From assembly GCA_007130865.1 (NCBI GenBank), contig SLRR01000001.1:1-64000 (forward strand): 64,000 bases of DNA, in the 5' to 3' direction. Under the pieces are notes generated by a model that saw only the letters and a list, made by a program, of their open reading frames with translations, had not been told where the DNA came from and made no database searches. Source of the DNA: Spirochaeta sp. (GTDB lineage Bacteria > Spirochaetota > Spirochaetia > DSM-27196 > Alkalispirochaetaceae). A program made the position numbers and the translations under genes. Positions within the stretch are counted from its first letter, which is position 1; each line of letters starts with the position of its first letter. This document shows positions 32,417 to 40,468 of the stretch, piece by piece.

Positions 32417-34029
32417 TCCTGAGCCTCCGACGGAACCCGTCCCGACGCGAGAACGTCCAGGACGTATTCCGAACCCTGTCGCCCCGCCGCGGCGAAGGCG
32501 TTCCAGAACAACCGTCCCAGCGCGTCGGTGTAACGGCCGTTCCGTACCAACTCGATTCGTCCACGTTCAAGCAGGCTCGCCAGTACGTGCTCTGCCGGGA
32601 GTACCGGGTAACACGGCTGCCAGGAAACTTCCGGATCCAGTACAGGTATCGGTCGTTCTTCCCGCATCCTCGCGAGAACCGCATCCGCGTTGCCCGATAT
32701 CCACGGCAGGTGTTCCAAAGAACCGGGACCGTCCCCGCCGAGCGGACGGTATCGTCTAAACACACCCGCGCCGTCGCGAGAGAAAAGAAACGTTTCGGTT
32801 TCCCTGTTACCCGGTTCCAGGCGGACAACGATCTGGTCCAGCGCGCGCAGCGCGTGATCCTCCGCCGCTTCGGGATTTATATCCCGGGCGATCGCGTTGG
32901 CGATTTTTTCGACGTTGTTGGAAGGGGGACGAACCGTATCACCCGGGCGATACCGGATGAACAGTTCTTCTACCCCGGGAGGGGTTTTTTCAGGGACCTC
33001 CACGGCGCGAATCACCCCGGGACAGGAAATCAGCGCTCTCTCCGCCACGTAATTCTCGTACTTCGGAGTAAACAGCGCATCGCCGGGGTTCTCTCCCAGG
33101 GCGACGCGTATTCCAATCTCAGTGAGGGGAATACCGGTTGCAAGCGGATACGTCCAGCCGGACATGTATCCACCGGAGAGTCGCGCCGCCACCTCGCCCA
33201 CTACCGCCCTTGCAGTTTTACCGGAGAGATCCAGAAAAAGGTCACCCTTGGCGGCGCCCCGGTTTATTCCGAGCGCACGAACAGCCGCGGCAAAGGTCTT
33301 TTCCAGAAGGTTCCTGTCTTCCCGGGACAGAATGGCGGGAATCGTGTGTCCCATTTCCACAAAATGCGGCGGGAAAAAGATATGTCTCAGGGCCACACCG
33401 GTTATCCTCACCTTGCCGTCTACAACGATCGCGTCCAGACTGAACTCCTGACCGGGAATAAACTCTTCCACGATCGCGGTACCGCTCCGGGAAAACGGCA
33501 ACGCCTGCTCTACCGCCTCTTTCAGCAGAGTCGGATCGTTGACGCGGCGGACACCACGGGCTCCCATGCTGTCCGCCGGCTTCACCACCAGGGGAAACGC
33601 AAGGTCCCGGCAGCTCCGGTCCAGTTCGCCGGTATCGCGAATCGCCGTAAAGCGCGGCACAGGGAGTCCCGCGGCGGCCAGGACCGCGCGCATCCTGGCC
33701 TTGTCCGTCGCGTCAAGACTCGACTCGTAGGGAATGCCCGGCAGTCCCAGCGCCTCCGTTACCGCGGCGACGGAGGTGGAGAAGTCGGTGCCCGCCGTGA
33801 ACACCCCTTTTAGAGCGGGTATTCCGCGCGCGGTTTCGATCAGTCCCTCTCGGTCGCGCAGATCAACGTGATGAAACTGGTCCGCCCGGGATGCACCGGG
33901 ACACTCGGGGTTTCCGTCGGCCACGTGCACGCGGCAACCCAGGGAACGGGCCGCCTGGATAGCGGGAAGTTGCATCACCCCGCCGCCGAGAATAAATACC
34001 GCCGAGGTCTGTGCTTGACGATCGCTCAT
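32413..34029 (-). CDS. ATP-grasp family ligase in the glycan operon
   Basis: 538 residues. The N-terminal Rossmann-like pre-ATP-grasp domain (FILGGGVMQLPAIQAARSLGC, VADGNPECPGASRAD) precedes an ATP-grasp fold: FPLVVKPADSMGARGVRRV is the nucleotide lysine/small loop, TAIVEEFIPGQEFSLDAIV the central strand and VVGEVAARLSGGYMSG the metal-binding end. Related enzymes (PurK, carbamoyl-phosphate synthase, BtrJ-like) make amide, peptide or carboxyl-phosphate products. The C-terminal 150 residues do not match anything I recognise. The gene overlaps its neighbours on both sides by four bases, so it acts with the PseG-like/methyltransferase protein, plausibly adding an amino acid or acyl group to a sugar; that role is inference. 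Confidence 0.85.
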   Translation of the reverse strand: MSDRQAQTSAVFILGGGVMQLPAIQAARSLGCRVHVADGNPECPGASRADQFHHVDLRDREGLIETARGIPALKGVFTAGTDFSTSVAAVTEALGLPGIPYESSLDATDKARMRAVLAAAGLPVPRFTAIRDTGELDRSCRDLAFPLVVKPADSMGARGVRRVNDPTLLKEAVEQALPFSRSGTAIVEEFIPGQEFSLDAIVVDGKVRITGVALRHIFFPPHFVEMGHTIPAILSREDRNLLEKTFAAAVRALGINRGAAKGDLFLDLSGKTARAVVGEVAARLSGGYMSGWTYPLATGIPLTEIGIRVALGENPGDALFTPKYENYVAERALISCPGVIRAVEVPEKTPPGVEELFIRYRPGDTVRPPSNNVEKIANAIARDINPEAAEDHALRALDQIVVRLEPGNRETETFLFSRDGAGVFRRYRPLGGDGPGSLEHLPWISGNADAVLARMREERPIPVLDPEVSWQPCYPVLPAEHVLASLLERGRIELVRNGRYTDALGRLFWNAFAAAGRQGSEYVLDVLASGRVPSEAQE

Positions 34030-35810
34030 AGACGCTCCGCGTACACCTCGAACGTATCCCCGAGCCGGAGGATCCGGGATACCACGTTCAGCAACGGTCG
34101 AAGCAGAAGAACGTTGCCTCGGGGAAACCGTTCCGGATGATGCCCGGTGATACGAAAACTTCTCACCCGGAATCCCTTGTCCTCCAGCACTTTTTCCGCG
34201 GAACCACGGTCCCAGACGGTAAAATGGTCAAGCGGGCTGTTCCACAGAAAGTTTTTCGGATCGGTTCGGGCGGAAACCCCGCGACCGTGAGGCGTGGAAA
34301 AGGCCAGAATACCACCGGGCTTCAGGAGCGATCTGCACGTATGCAGCAGCTTATCGAGATCAACAACGTGTTCAATCACGTACCACATAGTAATGATATC
34401 GAACGACTCGCGAAACTCTTGGAGCGATAATCTGTTGAGATCTCCCTGAATCGCGTCAAAGCCGAGGTCTTCCCGCACGTACCGAACCGCTTCTTCGTTG
34501 ATCTCCAGGCCGCGCACGCGGCATCCCCGGCCTGCAGCGGCGTGCAGGAACGGACCGTAAGCACAACCGATATCCAGGAGTACCGGATCGGTATTCTCCT
34601 CTTGCCGCTTTCCTCCGGGACGTTTCTCTTTGAGCGAGAGAATCCGGTCGATCCTCGTCTCACCGGTACGCGCTATCGCGTAAAAATCCTGCAGGTAGGT
34701 ACGGCCATACTGTTTCAGGTAATCCTCGTTGAAATAACCGTGGTCGTACGTGATCGGAAGAGGACGGAAATTCTGCAGGTATACAAGTCCGTCCTTTTCG
34801 TTCCGGAAGTACGTTCGGTCGGGAAACCGAGCTACCACGGGTTGGTACCGAACTCCCCCGGAGGGGGCGTTCAGCCTGCGTGGGATCTCGAGGTTCCGAA
34901 CCAGTTCCGCGATTGATCGGGACTGGTCCGGTCGTATCGCGCGACACCGGTCACGAATATTCAAGAAGTTACCGATTGTTTCCCGCAGCACCTCCGCGCG
35001 GGATACCGTGACAAATCCCTCCTGTAACGCGAGTGCGTCGTGGTAAGCCGAGGGGTTCACAAGTATCACCGGCACGCGCGCCCACAACGCCTCCCAGGCA
35101 AGCATCCCGTAGTGCGTGATCACAAGGTCGTACCGGGCCAGCCGTTCCGACAGTGCCGGCGATCGTTCTATGTATTGAACTTTATCTCCCGCGCCGCGCC
35201 GGACCTCCTCCGCCGCGTCGCGTTCAGAAACACCGGAGATCACCGCGTCGACGGTGCAGCCCGTACCGGCCAGGGTATCGGCGATGCTCCGTGTTTTCCC
35301 GGTGTTCCCCTCGCCGCCGAACGCTACCAGTATCGTGCCGCACCGTTCCGGCCAGTCCTCGCGAACGGTGCGTGGAAACGGAAGGTACCGATGATCCGCG
35401 ATGTTCGCGGCAGGTTCATCCGGTGGTGGCGTCAGGGTATCCACCAGGTATGAGGCGTACCGTCTAAGGTCCCCGCCGGCGTCGATAGCGACAATAATTC
35501 CCCGGGACGGCAGTCGTTCAAGCTCGCTCCGGGACATCTCCCGGCGGTCCACGATGATCCGATCGTATTCGCCGCGAGGCGTATCCACCCAGGAGACGGG
35601 CAGGTTTTTCAGTTCCGGGGTGAGGTTGAACACCTCCGATCGATCGTAGAACTCTCGAGAGGTTTCTTCCGGAAGGAGCCAGTCCGGCGATTTGCTCGTT
35701 TCGCGACACAACGCGGCGCAACGACGGAGATGTCCCGTCCCGTGACCCCGACGATGCTCCGCGACTACAAGCCACCGTTCAGGCACTGTTTCGCAGTTTG
35801 TAGCGGCCAT
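34026..35810 (-). CDS. PseG-like GT-B protein fused to a SAM methyltransferase
   Basis: 594 residues, two enzymes in one chain. Residues 1-310 resemble PseG/SpsG, the MurG-fold UDP-sugar hydrolase of pseudaminic acid synthesis: HRRGHGTGHLRRCAAL at 19-34 is the GxGHxxR loop, then VDRREMSRSEL, TILVAFGGEGNTGKT, YDLVITHYGMLAWEALWARVP and LQEGFV. After a Tyr-rich linker a class I methyltransferase starts at about 405 (VLLDIGCAYGPFLHAAAGRG, VRGLEINEEAV, ITMWYVIEHVVDLDKLL, LKPGGILAFSTP). The product may be a methylated sugar nucleotide. The start overlaps the cytidylyltransferase gene by 32 bases; a GTG at 35786, overlapping that gene's stop, would fit PseG N-termini as well. No pseudaminate synthase genes are nearby. 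Confidence 0.82.
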   Translation of the reverse strand: MAATNCETVPERWLVVAEHRRGHGTGHLRRCAALCRETSKSPDWLLPEETSREFYDRSEVFNLTPELKNLPVSWVDTPRGEYDRIIVDRREMSRSELERLPSRGIIVAIDAGGDLRRYASYLVDTLTPPPDEPAANIADHRYLPFPRTVREDWPERCGTILVAFGGEGNTGKTRSIADTLAGTGCTVDAVISGVSERDAAEEVRRGAGDKVQYIERSPALSERLARYDLVITHYGMLAWEALWARVPVILVNPSAYHDALALQEGFVTVSRAEVLRETIGNFLNIRDRCRAIRPDQSRSIAELVRNLEIPRRLNAPSGGVRYQPVVARFPDRTYFRNEKDGLVYLQNFRPLPITYDHGYFNEDYLKQYGRTYLQDFYAIARTGETRIDRILSLKEKRPGGKRQEENTDPVLLDIGCAYGPFLHAAAGRGCRVRGLEINEEAVRYVREDLGFDAIQGDLNRLSLQEFRESFDIITMWYVIEHVVDLDKLLHTCRSLLKPGGILAFSTPHGRGVSARTDPKNFLWNSPLDHFTVWDRGSAEKVLEDKGFRVRSFRITGHHPERFPRGNVLLLRPLLNVVSRILRLGDTFEVYAERL

Positions 35811-36465
35811 AGGCGATCAGCTCCGGAAGTTCAATCGGTTTACCGGTATAAAGCTGTTTGAACAGCTCCTGGAGGAAATCGTAATCCTCTTCCGTGTCCA
35901 GCGTCACACGAAGTGAGGGAAAGTACAAGGATTCCTCGGCGTGACGGGTAACGACGCGATATCGGTGAGGGTTTCGATACAAACCGGGACTCACGTGTTC
36001 TATCTCGTACCGGTCGGTCGTGCGGGAAAGCAGGTCCTGAAGCGCGGAGGTTCGCAACACCTCGACTCCGGTACCCAGCGGTGTTCCGGTAATCCCCGCG
36101 TAGTCCGCTCCGGAGTCCCGCATAAGCCGCAGGGATCGCTCCGAGAGGTCCCGGGAAGTCAGAGGGTTGTCCCCGGTGACACGAACGATCGTGTCCACCG
36201 CGGCGTGCTGCGCGGCATCACAAAACCGGCGGAGCACGTTCTCCGGGTCTCCCGCGTAAAGAGAATAACCGCACTCGCCGGCGAGACGTTCCAGGCGTGG
36301 GGCGCTTCCTTCGTCGGTAACAAGCCAGTGCTGATCCGTATCGACCGCGCGCATCGCTTCCATTACGTGAACGATCACCGGCTTTCCCGCAAGGGGTAGC
36401 AGCGCCTTTCCGGGCAGTCGTGAGGAGGTCAGCCGAACCTGAAGAAAAACCGCGCTTTCACCCAT
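35779..36465 (-). CDS. SpsF/NeuA-like cytidylyltransferase
   Basis: 228 residues starting MGESAVFLQVRLTSSRLPGKA, the nucleotide-binding loop of the SpsF (spore coat polysaccharide F)/KdsB/NeuA group, which moves CMP from CTP to an acid sugar. Other matches are MRAVDTDQHWLVTDEGSAP, LYAGDPENVLRRFCDAA, IVRVTGDNPLTS and RYEIEHVSPGLYRNP; the C-terminus resembles SpsF. The ATG at 36465 gives a family-like N-terminus and overlaps the preceding gene by eight bases; the open frame extends 67 codons upstream inside that gene with low-quality sequence. It probably activates the sugar handled by the neighbouring PseG-like and ATP-grasp proteins. Confidence 0.87.
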   Translation of the reverse strand: MGESAVFLQVRLTSSRLPGKALLPLAGKPVIVHVMEAMRAVDTDQHWLVTDEGSAPRLERLAGECGYSLYAGDPENVLRRFCDAAQHAAVDTIVRVTGDNPLTSRDLSERSLRLMRDSGADYAGITGTPLGTGVEVLRTSALQDLLSRTTDRYEIEHVSPGLYRNPHRYRVVTRHAEESLYFPSLRVTLDTEEDYDFLQELFKQLYTGKPIELPELIAYGRYKLRNSA

Positions 36466-37408
36466 TATCCACGTTCCACTCGCGTACGACCGTGCGCGCG
36501 TCCCGCTGAAACCTTTCGCGCCAGGAATCGACCCACTGCGAAGCTTCCCGATAGAGTTTGAGCGCCTCGGGAATGCTCCGCCTCGAACGAAGAGCAAAGG
36601 GAATCGCCTGAAGGCGCGGGACCGATGCGGTCCGGTCGCGCACGCGAACGGCCAGGTTCTTGGCATAAAAACGGTCGTATCCGTACATCGCGGTCTGGTC
36701 TTCCGGTTCCGGCAGGCTGCGATAGCCCATACGGAACGTGGGTTCCGCTTTAATCGACTCTCCCCACATGGCGACGCGGAACCCGAAATCCATTTTCTGC
36801 CAGAACGGCCGCAGGATCTCCTCGTCGAACATTCCGGTCCGCATAAAACGCCGGCGGTCGTAGAGTCCGACGTAATCGTACGGAAAGAGCGTATCCACCG
36901 TCCTGCCCCGGATAGGCAGGGTCAGCACTCGCAGCTGTCGTCTTTGCAGAGCGGGAACCTGTACCACCGGAAGCGCTTCACCCCGTTCGTTTCGCAGAGA
37001 CGGAGCCACGCAGACCGAGCCGGTCCGCGCCAGGGTATCCAGTGCACGGGCAAGAACGGGAGGAGGAGCCATCGTGGACCACATGACGAGTACCGAATCA
37101 CAGCCGACCAGCCGCATCGCCAGGTTGATCCGCGTTCCCGTACTGACCGGATCGTCAAGCAGGAGAAAACGCACCGCCGGAAACTCACGGTTCAACGCTT
37201 CTACGGAAAAGGAGTTTGCCCGGGACTCCACGGATACAATATCGGAGAATCCCGCCTGGACTATCTCGGCAATATAGTCCCGCCGGACCAGGCGCGAACT
37301 GCGGTTAAGCAGTATCAGACCGGGTTTCCCGGAATCATCGGCGTTGCGTCGATAACCGACAACGGTATAGGGGAAATCCTGCTCAGGCGTTGATGGTGTA
37401 GTACTCAT
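36458..37408 (-). CDS. Glycosyltransferase-like protein of the glycan operon
   Basis: 316 residues from the ATG at 37408, supported by AGGAG six bases upstream; the frame extends 18 codons further into spiro-SPASM. A GT-A-like core is suggested by LILLNRSSRLVRRDYIAEIVQ, SDIVSVESRANSFSVEALN, LVGCDSVLVMWSTMAP (in place of a DXD motif) and LFPYDYVGLYDRRRFMRTGMFDEEIL with FWQKMDFGFRVAMWG, the latter resembling the acceptor half of family 2 transferases. No canonical DXD metal motif is visible, so activity is uncertain. No membrane helix. It overlaps spiro-SPASM by 26 bases and the SpsF-like gene by eight. Confidence 0.7.
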   Translation of the reverse strand: MSTTPSTPEQDFPYTVVGYRRNADDSGKPGLILLNRSSRLVRRDYIAEIVQAGFSDIVSVESRANSFSVEALNREFPAVRFLLLDDPVSTGTRINLAMRLVGCDSVLVMWSTMAPPPVLARALDTLARTGSVCVAPSLRNERGEALPVVQVPALQRRQLRVLTLPIRGRTVDTLFPYDYVGLYDRRRFMRTGMFDEEILRPFWQKMDFGFRVAMWGESIKAEPTFRMGYRSLPEPEDQTAMYGYDRFYAKNLAVRVRDRTASVPRLQAIPFALRSRRSIPEALKLYREASQWVDSWRERFQRDARTVVREWNVDNG

Positions 37409-38948
37409 CACAACTCCTGCAGAGAGCCGGGTACTCTTCCCGGACGTGCGCGTCGAAATCATCCTCGCCCTTTTTCCAGATCGCCTCGAGCGAATCCTCC
37501 GGGAGGATGCCCCGGACAGTCTGTGACTGCAGGTCCTGAAAACAGCGCGGCACGGTTCCGTCCACCAGCACTACCAGGTCCCGTTCGAGATGGCGGCAGG
37601 GAACACGCTTCAGCGGCGTCAGGTCGGCTACACGCCGGTCCGGCAGACGACCGGCAAAACTGTTGTACTTCTGTATCAACGGTTGTACGCCGTCTACCGA
37701 TTGCCAGTGTTTGTAAAACTCCTGCAACTCCCACTCGTTATCGTTCATGCGTACCGCCTGGACATACACCCGGCCCGGATGAGCGCGGCGCATTCTCTCT
37801 ACGAATGCCAACGCTTCCTCCATTCCCGTACCACGCAACTTCCGGTACGTTTCTTCCCGGACTGCGTCGAGCTCCACGATTACCGCACCGGGACTGCGCC
37901 ACCGTTCCAGGGTTTCGAGGTTCTCCCTGGTCCATCCCACGCCGCTGGTCTCCAGGTAAACCGGATGCTCCGGGTAGCGCCGGAACACTTCCACCGCAGC
38001 GGGAAAAGCACGGTACAAACCGGGTTCGCCCCGATATCCCACCGCCAGGATCGCCTCGGGTGTCTCGGTGTGTACCTCTCGGACTATCGATTCCAGCAGC
38101 TCCGGCGCTATCTCCGTACCGCCGCTTTCGAATGGAGAGTAAACCGGGACCTGACTGAGTCGATCCGTCACCTGCAGCTGTACATACCGGGGAACGGTGC
38201 GGCGCAGCAGCGGTTCCTCCAGGAGCGTGCGCAGCAGCGGGTCTCGGTCGTCGGGATACCTTTCCGTGAACGGATCGGGATCGGCGGTAGCTTCAGACTT
38301 CCCGCCGACGTCGGTGGTCACCAGGCCCCTCTCGGCAAGACGGCGGCAGAGCAGGTAGTTCGCGCGACTGTCCACGGTAAGCTCCGCCCGCAGCAGCGAG
38401 TAGTCCTCCGCGGCGGCCTCGGTCTCCACGTCAAAGGCGTTGATATCGACACTGAGCGCGTCGAAAACGACCGTTCTCGTCCAGGGAAGATCACGACTAT
38501 CCGCAAGCGTGGCGAGTACGGGCAACGTCTCCCGCCGGAGAATCTGTACCGCATAACCCCCGGGGAATCCGTCGCCGAACGTGTAGTCACACCAGGATCG
38601 GCGGTGGAGCTGTCGGAGAAAACGTGCCAGAGGAAGCGATACAAACGGGGCATCGCCGTCGAGCCAGATTACGTGTTCCCTGTCCGGCGGAATTTCTTCG
38701 TGAACACGACGGAACGCGGCGGCGCCGTTATCGTCCTCGAGGATCAGTACGTTCTGCCCTGGAACGACCCGGGGAGGATCGAAATCACGGGGAATCACCA
38801 GGGTAACCGCCGGTTCTTCCGGCCGGTGGATATCCGCAAGGAGCGCTTCCACGCGGGAACGGAGGTGATCCAGCGGTGTTGTTCCGTCGTGAAACGCCAG
38901 TTCCAGGTAGGGCGTGGCCCGCGAAAACGCAAGAATTAGATGATCCAT
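37383..38948 (-). CDS. Spiro-SPASM protein (nucleotidyltransferase-like + degenerate radical-SAM + SPASM)
   Basis: 521 residues. The N-terminal 240 look like a nucleotidyltransferase fold (VIWLDGDAPFVSLPLARFLRQ resembles sugar-nucleotide enzymes). The middle is a radical-SAM-type barrel: RYVQLQVTDRLSQVPVYSPF sits where CxxxCxxC is expected, and the three cysteine places are Leu264, Pro268 and Ser271, so no iron-sulfur/SAM cluster can form there. The C-terminus keeps SPASM cysteines (VPCRHLER, VPRCFQD, ALCRSCDEYY). This matches the spirochaete-only spiro-SPASM family. The ATG at 38948 is preferred over that at 38984 because the -35 box of its promoter covers the latter. First gene of the envelope operon and divergent from xseA. 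Confidence 0.88.
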   Translation of the reverse strand: MDHLILAFSRATPYLELAFHDGTTPLDHLRSRVEALLADIHRPEEPAVTLVIPRDFDPPRVVPGQNVLILEDDNGAAAFRRVHEEIPPDREHVIWLDGDAPFVSLPLARFLRQLHRRSWCDYTFGDGFPGGYAVQILRRETLPVLATLADSRDLPWTRTVVFDALSVDINAFDVETEAAAEDYSLLRAELTVDSRANYLLCRRLAERGLVTTDVGGKSEATADPDPFTERYPDDRDPLLRTLLEEPLLRRTVPRYVQLQVTDRLSQVPVYSPFESGGTEIAPELLESIVREVHTETPEAILAVGYRGEPGLYRAFPAAVEVFRRYPEHPVYLETSGVGWTRENLETLERWRSPGAVIVELDAVREETYRKLRGTGMEEALAFVERMRRAHPGRVYVQAVRMNDNEWELQEFYKHWQSVDGVQPLIQKYNSFAGRLPDRRVADLTPLKRVPCRHLERDLVVLVDGTVPRCFQDLQSQTVRGILPEDSLEAIWKKGEDDFDAHVREEYPALCRSCDEYYTINA

Positions 38949-38955
38949 TCCCTGT

Positions 38956-38984
38956 AATGTATCGACAGGGGTTGAGCGTGTCAT
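38956..38984 (-). promoter_or_regulatory. Predicted promoter of the spiro-SPASM operon
   Basis: On the minus strand ATGACA (38984-38979) and TACATT (38961-38956) are 17 bases apart; RNA should start at about the ATG of 38948. It overlaps the xseA promoter on the other strand. Confidence 0.6.
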
Positions 38985-39000
38985 GAGGGTCCGCTAAGCT
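38972..39000 (+). promoter_or_regulatory. Predicted promoter of xseAB
   Basis: TTGAGC (38972-38977) and a weak TAAGCT (38995-39000) with a 17-base spacer, seven bases before the xseA ATG. It overlaps the divergent spiro-SPASM promoter. Confidence 0.4.
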
Positions 39001-39007
39001 CCCCGGG

Positions 39008-40216
39008 ATGGATGCTCCCTGGACAGATCGCGTACTACAGGTATCGGAACTCACCGCGGCGATAAAAAGTATTCTCCAGGAGGGTTTTCCCGACCTTTCC
39101 GTGGAGGGAGAGATCTCCAACTTCCGTCCCGCCTCCTCGGGACACTGCTATTTTGCGCTGAAGGACGCCGGTGCGGTTATCCAGTGCGTACTCTTTCGCG
39201 GCGCCGCGGCAAAACTTTCATTCCAACCGCAGGACGGAAACCTCGTGCAGATCAGAGCTTCCCTCGACGTCTATCCCCCGCGGGGTACTTACCAGCTCAT
39301 CGTGCGGGATATGCAACCCGCCGGAGAAGGACGTATCCTGGCGATGCTGGAGGCACGCAAGAAACAACTGCAGGCGGAGGGCGTGTTTGACCGGGAGCTT
39401 CCCCTGCCCTGGTTCCCACGCTCACTTGCCGTGGTTACCTCCCCTACGGGAGCGGCTGTCCGGGACGTTTTAGAGGTGTTGCGCCGTCGCGGCGCCGGCG
39501 TGGACGTGCGAATTCTACCGGTACCGGTCCAGGGTCAGGACGCCGGTGAAAGGATCGCCACGATGATCCGGTATGCCGACCGTCACAAGCTGGGCGACGT
39601 GATTCTGGTTACCCGCGGAGGCGGATCGCTGGAAGACCTGCTTCCCTTCAGTGAGGTCGCGGTGGTCCGCGCGATCTCCTCCACGACGACGCCGGTTATA
39701 TCGGCGGTGGGTCACGAAACGGACCTGGCACTCTCCGACTTTGCCGCGGATTACCGCGCCCCTACCCCCTCCGCCGCAGCAGAGGTGGTTTGCGCGGGAG
39801 AACAGGAAGTACGGGAACGGGTGCACCGGGCGGGATCCGCTTTGGTACGGGACTACCTGGCCCGACTGGAACGCGTGCAACTGCGCCTCAAACAGGTTAC
39901 TACGGCGGAGATACGGTACCGCTACCGCAACTTCGTCCAACCCTGGTACCAGCGGGTGGACGACGCTATTGAAGAAACGCGCCGTGCTTTTACGGAACGA
40001 ATCTCTACGGTAAAGCTGCGCCTCGAACGGGCTATGGACCGGATCGAGGGTGCATCACCGTACCGGGCACTGGACCGGGGGTACGCGATCGTACGCGACC
40101 GCGAGACCGGCTTGATCGTGACACGAGCGGAAAAAACGTTACCGGGTCAGGCGTTGGAGACGCAATTCGCCGACGGTGCGATCCTGGTCCACCGGGACGG
40201 AACGGAGCAGAAATGA
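39008..40216 (+). CDS. xseA: Exodeoxyribonuclease VII large subunit
   Basis: 402 residues, a normal length. The N-terminal OB-fold domain shows LSVEGEISNFRPASSGHCYFALKD and VLFRGAAAKLSF, followed by catalytic-domain blocks AVVTSPTGAAVRDVLEVLRRR, ILVTRGGGSLEDLLPFSEVAVVRAI, TPVISAVGHETDLALSDFAADYRAPTPSAAAE and the C-terminal RALDRGYAIVRD. A long basic coiled coil spans about 260-350. XseA with several XseB subunits degrades single-stranded DNA in mismatch repair and against damaged ends. The ATG at 39008 has no clear ribosome site and lies at the predicted transcription start. Its stop overlaps xseB as ATGA. Confidence 0.95.
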   Translation: MDAPWTDRVLQVSELTAAIKSILQEGFPDLSVEGEISNFRPASSGHCYFALKDAGAVIQCVLFRGAAAKLSFQPQDGNLVQIRASLDVYPPRGTYQLIVRDMQPAGEGRILAMLEARKKQLQAEGVFDRELPLPWFPRSLAVVTSPTGAAVRDVLEVLRRRGAGVDVRILPVPVQGQDAGERIATMIRYADRHKLGDVILVTRGGGSLEDLLPFSEVAVVRAISSTTTPVISAVGHETDLALSDFAADYRAPTPSAAAEVVCAGEQEVRERVHRAGSALVRDYLARLERVQLRLKQVTTAEIRYRYRNFVQPWYQRVDDAIEETRRAFTERISTVKLRLERAMDRIEGASPYRALDRGYAIVRDRETGLIVTRAEKTLPGQALETQFADGAILVHRDGTEQK

Positions 40217-40467
40217 AAGACTTTGAAAAACGGCTGGAACGGCTGGAATCGCTTGCGGAGAAACTCCGGGACGGGACAGTTCCGATCGACGAAGCGGCGG
40301 GGCTCTTTGAAGAAGGGGTCAAGCTCTCGCAATCGCTGGAAGGCGAGCTCCGACGACTGGAGCGTCGGATCGAGATCCTCGTGAACGATCCGGAATCCTC
40401 CGGCGGCGAAGAACCTCCGGTGCTGGAACTCTTTCCGGAATTGAACAGGGGTAGCGATACGGAGTAA
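40213..40467 (+). CDS. xseB: Exodeoxyribonuclease VII small subunit
   Basis: 84 residues, typical of XseB. The helical core FEKRLERLESLAEKLRDGTV and LEEGVKLSQSLEGELRRLERRI matches the family (E/GxxLxEGVKL pattern, here FEEGVKL). A 25-residue acidic tail follows. The ATG overlaps the xseA stop by four bases. One base separates its stop from the stop of the convergent DUF192 gene, leaving no room for an intergenic terminator. Confidence 0.93.
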   Translation: MKDFEKRLERLESLAEKLRDGTVPIDEAAGLFEEGVKLSQSLEGELRRLERRIEILVNDPESSGGEEPPVLELFPELNRGSDTE

Positions 40468-40468
40468 T

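Noticed and set aside
36466-36666. 67-codon N-terminal extension of the SpsF-like gene
   Set aside because: The extension is antisense-like low-quality sequence within the preceding gene; the family N-terminus begins at the ATG at 36465.
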